DNA of 10,130 nucleotides from positions 1 to 10,130 of the forward strand of contig CALLYN010000420.1 of the NCBI GenBank assembly GCA_937858455.1, given 5' to 3'. The notes below the pieces were generated by a model. That model was given only the letters and a program-made list of their open reading frames with translations. It was not told the DNA's origin and searched no databases. Of this stretch, positions 7,456 to 10,130 are shown one piece after another. Source of the DNA: an uncultured Kouleothrix sp. (GTDB lineage: Bacteria > Chloroflexota > Chloroflexia > Chloroflexales > Roseiflexaceae). The position numbers and the translations under genes are program-made. Position 1 is the first letter of the stretch. The number at the start of each line of letters is the position of its first letter.

Positions 7456-7487
7456 CCGCGCGCTGAATACGATTAGGAGGAGCTCTG

Positions 7488-8537
7488 ATGATGCGCCCCA
7501 GCAAGCCGGTTGGCATCGTAGGGTATGGTGCCTATATACCGCGCTACCGCATCGCCGCGCGAGAAATCGCGCGGATCTGGACCGACGGCCAGGGTGGCGT
7601 CCCCGTCGACGCGAAGAGCGTGCCCGGCCCCGACGAAGACACGATCACAATGTCGGTCGAGGCAGCGCGCAACGCGCTTGTGCGCGCCTCGCTGCGCGCC
7701 GAGCAACTTTCGGCGGTTTGGGTCGGCAGCGAAAGCCACCCTTACTCGGTCAAGCCCTCGGGCACCGTCGTGGCCGAGGCGCTTGGCGCGACGCCGTGGG
7801 TGAGCACGGCCGACTGGGAATTTGCGTGCAAGGCCGGCTCGGAGGCGCTGACCGCCAGCATGGGTATGGTTGGCAGCGGTATGGCCGAGTATGTTCTGGC
7901 GGTCGGCGCGGATACCGCGCAGGGCCGGCCCGGCGACGCGCTCGAGTACACCGCCGCAGCCGGCGCCGCCGCGCTGCTGGTTGGGCCGGCCGAGCAGGCG
8001 CTGGCGACGATCGAGGCAACCTGCTCGTATGTGCAAGACACGCCCGACTTCTTCCGGCGCGCCGACCGGGCCTACCCGGTGCATGGCAACCGCTTCACCG
8101 GCGAACCGGCCTACTTTGGCCAGATCCGCCATGCCGCGACGCACCTGCTGGAGCAGCTTGGCACCAAAGCTTCCGACTACACCTACGCCGTTTTTCACCA
8201 GCCGAACGCGCGCTTTCCGCAGACCGTCGGCAAGCAGCTTGGCTTCACGCCCGAGCAGATGAATCCGGGGTGGCTTTCGCCGAAGATTGGCAACACCTAT
8301 TCGGCGGCGGCGCTGCTGGGGCTATGCGCGATCTTCGACATCGCCAAGCCCGGCGACACGATTTTCATGACCTCGTATGGCTCGGGCTCGGGCTCGGATG
8401 CCTACGCGCTGCGCGTCACCGAGGCGATCGACGAGCGGCGCGCGCGCGCGCCGCTGACGGCTGCGTACCTGGCCCGCGAGAAATTCGTCGACTACGCGAT
8501 CTATGCCAAGTGGCGCGGCAAATTAGTGATGAGCTAA
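7488..8537 (+). CDS. Archaeal-type hydroxymethylglutaryl-CoA synthase
   Basis: The product (349 aa) condenses acetyl-CoA with acetoacetyl-CoA to HMG-CoA. Length and sequence match the short archaeal/Chloroflexota branch of the family, not the ~390-aa MvaS of Firmicutes. Hallmarks are VGYGAYIPRYRI (11-22), KSVPGPDEDT (43-52), VGSESHPYSVKPS (79-91; Glu82), EFACKAG with nucleophile Cys114, GADTAQGRPGDALEYTAAAG (140-159), VFHQPN with His237, and SYGSGSGSDAY near 296-306. The catalytic Glu-Cys-His triad is complete. AGGAGG (7475-7480) lies 7 nt before the first of two successive ATG codons. The thiolase follows after 24 nt, as in archaea, where synthase, thiolase and a DUF35 protein form one complex that passes acetoacetyl-CoA directly. 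The DUF35 gene expected next is missing because of the break near 9236. Confidence 0.96.
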   Translation: MMRPSKPVGIVGYGAYIPRYRIAAREIARIWTDGQGGVPVDAKSVPGPDEDTITMSVEAARNALVRASLRAEQLSAVWVGSESHPYSVKPSGTVVAEALGATPWVSTADWEFACKAGSEALTASMGMVGSGMAEYVLAVGADTAQGRPGDALEYTAAAGAAALLVGPAEQALATIEATCSYVQDTPDFFRRADRAYPVHGNRFTGEPAYFGQIRHAATHLLEQLGTKASDYTYAVFHQPNARFPQTVGKQLGFTPEQMNPGWLSPKIGNTYSAAALLGLCAIFDIAKPGDTIFMTSYGSGSGSDAYALRVTEAIDERRARAPLTAAYLAREKFVDYAIYAKWRGKLVMS

Positions 8538-8561
8538 GTGCTTTAAGGCTGGAGAAACTTT

Positions 8562-9299
8562 ATGCAACCTGTGTATATTGCCGGCGTGGGGCAGACCGCG
8601 GTAGCCGAGCATTGGGAGCGCACAGCCGGCGCGCTCGCCGCCGAGGCGCTTAGCGCCGCGCTCGGGCCGATCGCCAAGGAGCGCATCCAGGCGCTGTATG
8701 TCGCCAATGCGCTCGGAGGCGCGCTGCAGATCCAGGGCCAGTTTGGCGCTGCGGTGGCATCGGCTGTGGGGCTGGCTGGTGTCGAGGCGGCGGCGTTTGA
8801 TGCGGCAGGCGCCTCGGGCGGTGTGGCGCTGCGCCAGGCCTACCTGGCGGTAGGCAGCGGCGCGTACGACCTCGTGGCGGTTGTTGGCGTTGAGAAAGTG
8901 ACCGATGTGCTCGACGCGCGGCTGGAGGCCGGTGCGGCGCTCGCCGGCGACGCCGATTGGGAGGTGGTGCACGGCACCACGCTGACGGCGCAGTGGGGGC
9001 TGCTGATGCGGCGCTATATGCACCAATACGGTTACGACGCCATCGACTTCGCGCCCTTCCCGGTGAACGCGCATGCAAACGGCGCGGCCAATCGCCAAGC
9101 GCTCTACCGCTTCCCGATCTCGATCGACAAAGTGCGCGCCGCCGGAACGGTCGCCGACCCGCTGAGCCTGCTCGACAGCGCGACCGCGGCCGACGGCGCG
9201 GCGGCGGTGCTGGTAGCCAGCGAGCGCCTGGCTTTTGGCCTGCTCGCGCTGCTTGAGAAACAGCGCGAAGTCCAGTACCTCGGCGAGTTGCTCGCTTGA
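8562..9299 (+). CDS. Acetoacetyl-CoA thiolase-like protein, 3' truncated at about 9236 and lacking the nucleophilic Cys
   Basis: Residues 1-225 are a thiolase-fold protein of the kind that partners archaeal-type HMG-CoA synthase: VYIAGVGQT (4-12), the LRQAYLAVGSGAYD helix region (90-103), VVGVEKVTD (107-115), NAHANGAANRQ (169-179) and the DGAAAVLVASERLAF stretch (211-225). Where the family has E-A-A-C-A-S-G-G, this protein reads D-A-A-G-A-S-G-G, so Gly83 stands in place of the acyl-accepting Cys. Family members are about 380-390 aa; this frame ends at 245, and residues 226-245 are read from antisense antitoxin DNA. The C-terminal catalytic motifs (GHPxGATG and the second Cys) are therefore absent. 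GGAG lies 7 nt before the ATG, and the spacing to the synthase implies co-transcription. As it stands it cannot be a standard working thiolase. Confidence 0.88.
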   Translation: MQPVYIAGVGQTAVAEHWERTAGALAAEALSAALGPIAKERIQALYVANALGGALQIQGQFGAAVASAVGLAGVEAAAFDAAGASGGVALRQAYLAVGSGAYDLVAVVGVEKVTDVLDARLEAGAALAGDADWEVVHGTTLTAQWGLLMRRYMHQYGYDAIDFAPFPVNAHANGAANRQALYRFPISIDKVRAAGTVADPLSLLDSATAADGAAAVLVASERLAFGLLALLEKQREVQYLGELLA

Positions 9300-9356
9300 C
9301 AGGTCATCCAGGACACGGATGACAGCTTCTTTCGGGTCAACGTCTCGCGCTTGCAT
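9236..9356 (-). pseudogene. 5' fragment of a small DUF2281/VapB-like antitoxin gene
   Basis: Read from ATG at 9356, with GGAGG 10 nt upstream, this frame gives about 40 residues containing EAVIRVLDDLSSEQLAEVLD and then FALFLKQREQ. The helix 'L-(x)n-L-A-E-V-L-D-F-x-x-F-L-K-Q' is typical of DUF2281-type antitoxins found beside PIN-domain toxins. The rest of the gene is replaced by thiolase sequence near 9236: the frame continues antisense through the thiolase but shows no protein-like composition there. No toxin gene is present. The call rests on the short helix only, so the family name is tentative; the gene start with promoter and ribosome binding site is well supported. Confidence 0.6.
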
Positions 9357-9380
9357 TGTTATTGAACCTCCACTACCTGC

Positions 9381-9389
9381 ATTATACCA
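9381..9389 (-). promoter_or_regulatory. Extended -10 promoter of the antitoxin-like fragment
   Basis: On the minus strand TGG (9387-9389) precedes a perfect TATAAT (9381-9386), an extended -10 element. The start of transcription would lie near 9374, 18 nt before the ATG at 9356. No good -35 lies 16-18 nt upstream. Confidence 0.55.
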
Positions 9390-9447
9390 CAGTCGCGGAG
9401 ATCCCTGGTGGACGCCCTGGGTAGCCACAAGGACTACCCCTACCACG

Positions 9448-10130
<683 letters not shown>

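Noticed and set aside
9419..9439. Short inverted repeat GGGTAG / CTACCC with a 9-nt loop between the antitoxin fragment and the chimeric frame
   Set aside because: The 6-bp stem has no T tract on either side and is too weak to call a terminator or a recombination site.
8523..9446. A 307-codon minus-strand frame that would fuse the antitoxin-like start to a long tail
   Set aside because: Only the first part after the ATG at 9356 looks like protein. The remainder is antisense to the thiolase and has shadow composition.

Overview
Most of this window (about 1-9235) reads as chromosomal DNA of a high-GC bacterium of the phylum Chloroflexota, probably close to the Roseiflexus/Kouleothrix group. 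The basis is the combination of an archaeal-type HMG-CoA synthase plus thiolase pair, a class II HMG-CoA reductase, an S1-domain protein and a ChlI/ChlD-type chelatase. The assignment comes from family knowledge, not from a search. The last ~700 bases look different: they carry the divergent tadA/upp arrangement and the protein signatures of an actinobacterium, joined to the first part through truncated genes.

Left block, minus strand: a three-repeat S1 RNA-binding protein that runs off the left edge (1-1196) with its own promoter, then a chelatase ATPase locus (1307-3393). The chelatase locus is the most interesting part. A complete ChlI-like AAA+ subunit ends at a stop codon directly after a run of nine A. 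A slip of -1 on that run bypasses the stop and continues in frame through an acidic linker into a VWA (ChlD-type) domain. Slippery A AAA AAG, a 9-nt spacer holding the stop codon and a 7-bp stem-loop are all present, so one gene appears to make both the small subunit (367 aa) and the medium subunit (about 695 aa) of a cobalt/magnesium chelatase by programmed frameshifting. Upstream is a single-gene unit (3680-5494, minus) for a secreted HExxHxxGxxD zinc metalloprotease with Ig-like C-terminal repeats and a strong intrinsic terminator.

Middle block, plus strand: after a 584-base intergenic region come class II HMG-CoA reductase (6079-7383), an intrinsic terminator, archaeal-type HMG-CoA synthase (7488-8537) and a thiolase (8562 onward). 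Together these would supply acetoacetyl-CoA, HMG-CoA and mevalonate for isoprenoid synthesis. The thiolase has Gly where the nucleophilic Cys is expected, and it is cut at about residue 225.

Right block: the thiolase runs straight into the antisense 5' part of a small DUF2281-like antitoxin gene with its own promoter. Next come a short intergenic stretch, a reading frame that is the N-terminal half of TadA joined in frame to the C-terminus of a DUF72-like protein, and the first 122 codons of a divergent actinobacterial upp. Three partial genes and at least two breakpoints within about 500 bases mean this end is either a chimeric assembly or a genuinely rearranged segment. It should not be used for synteny until it is checked against reads.
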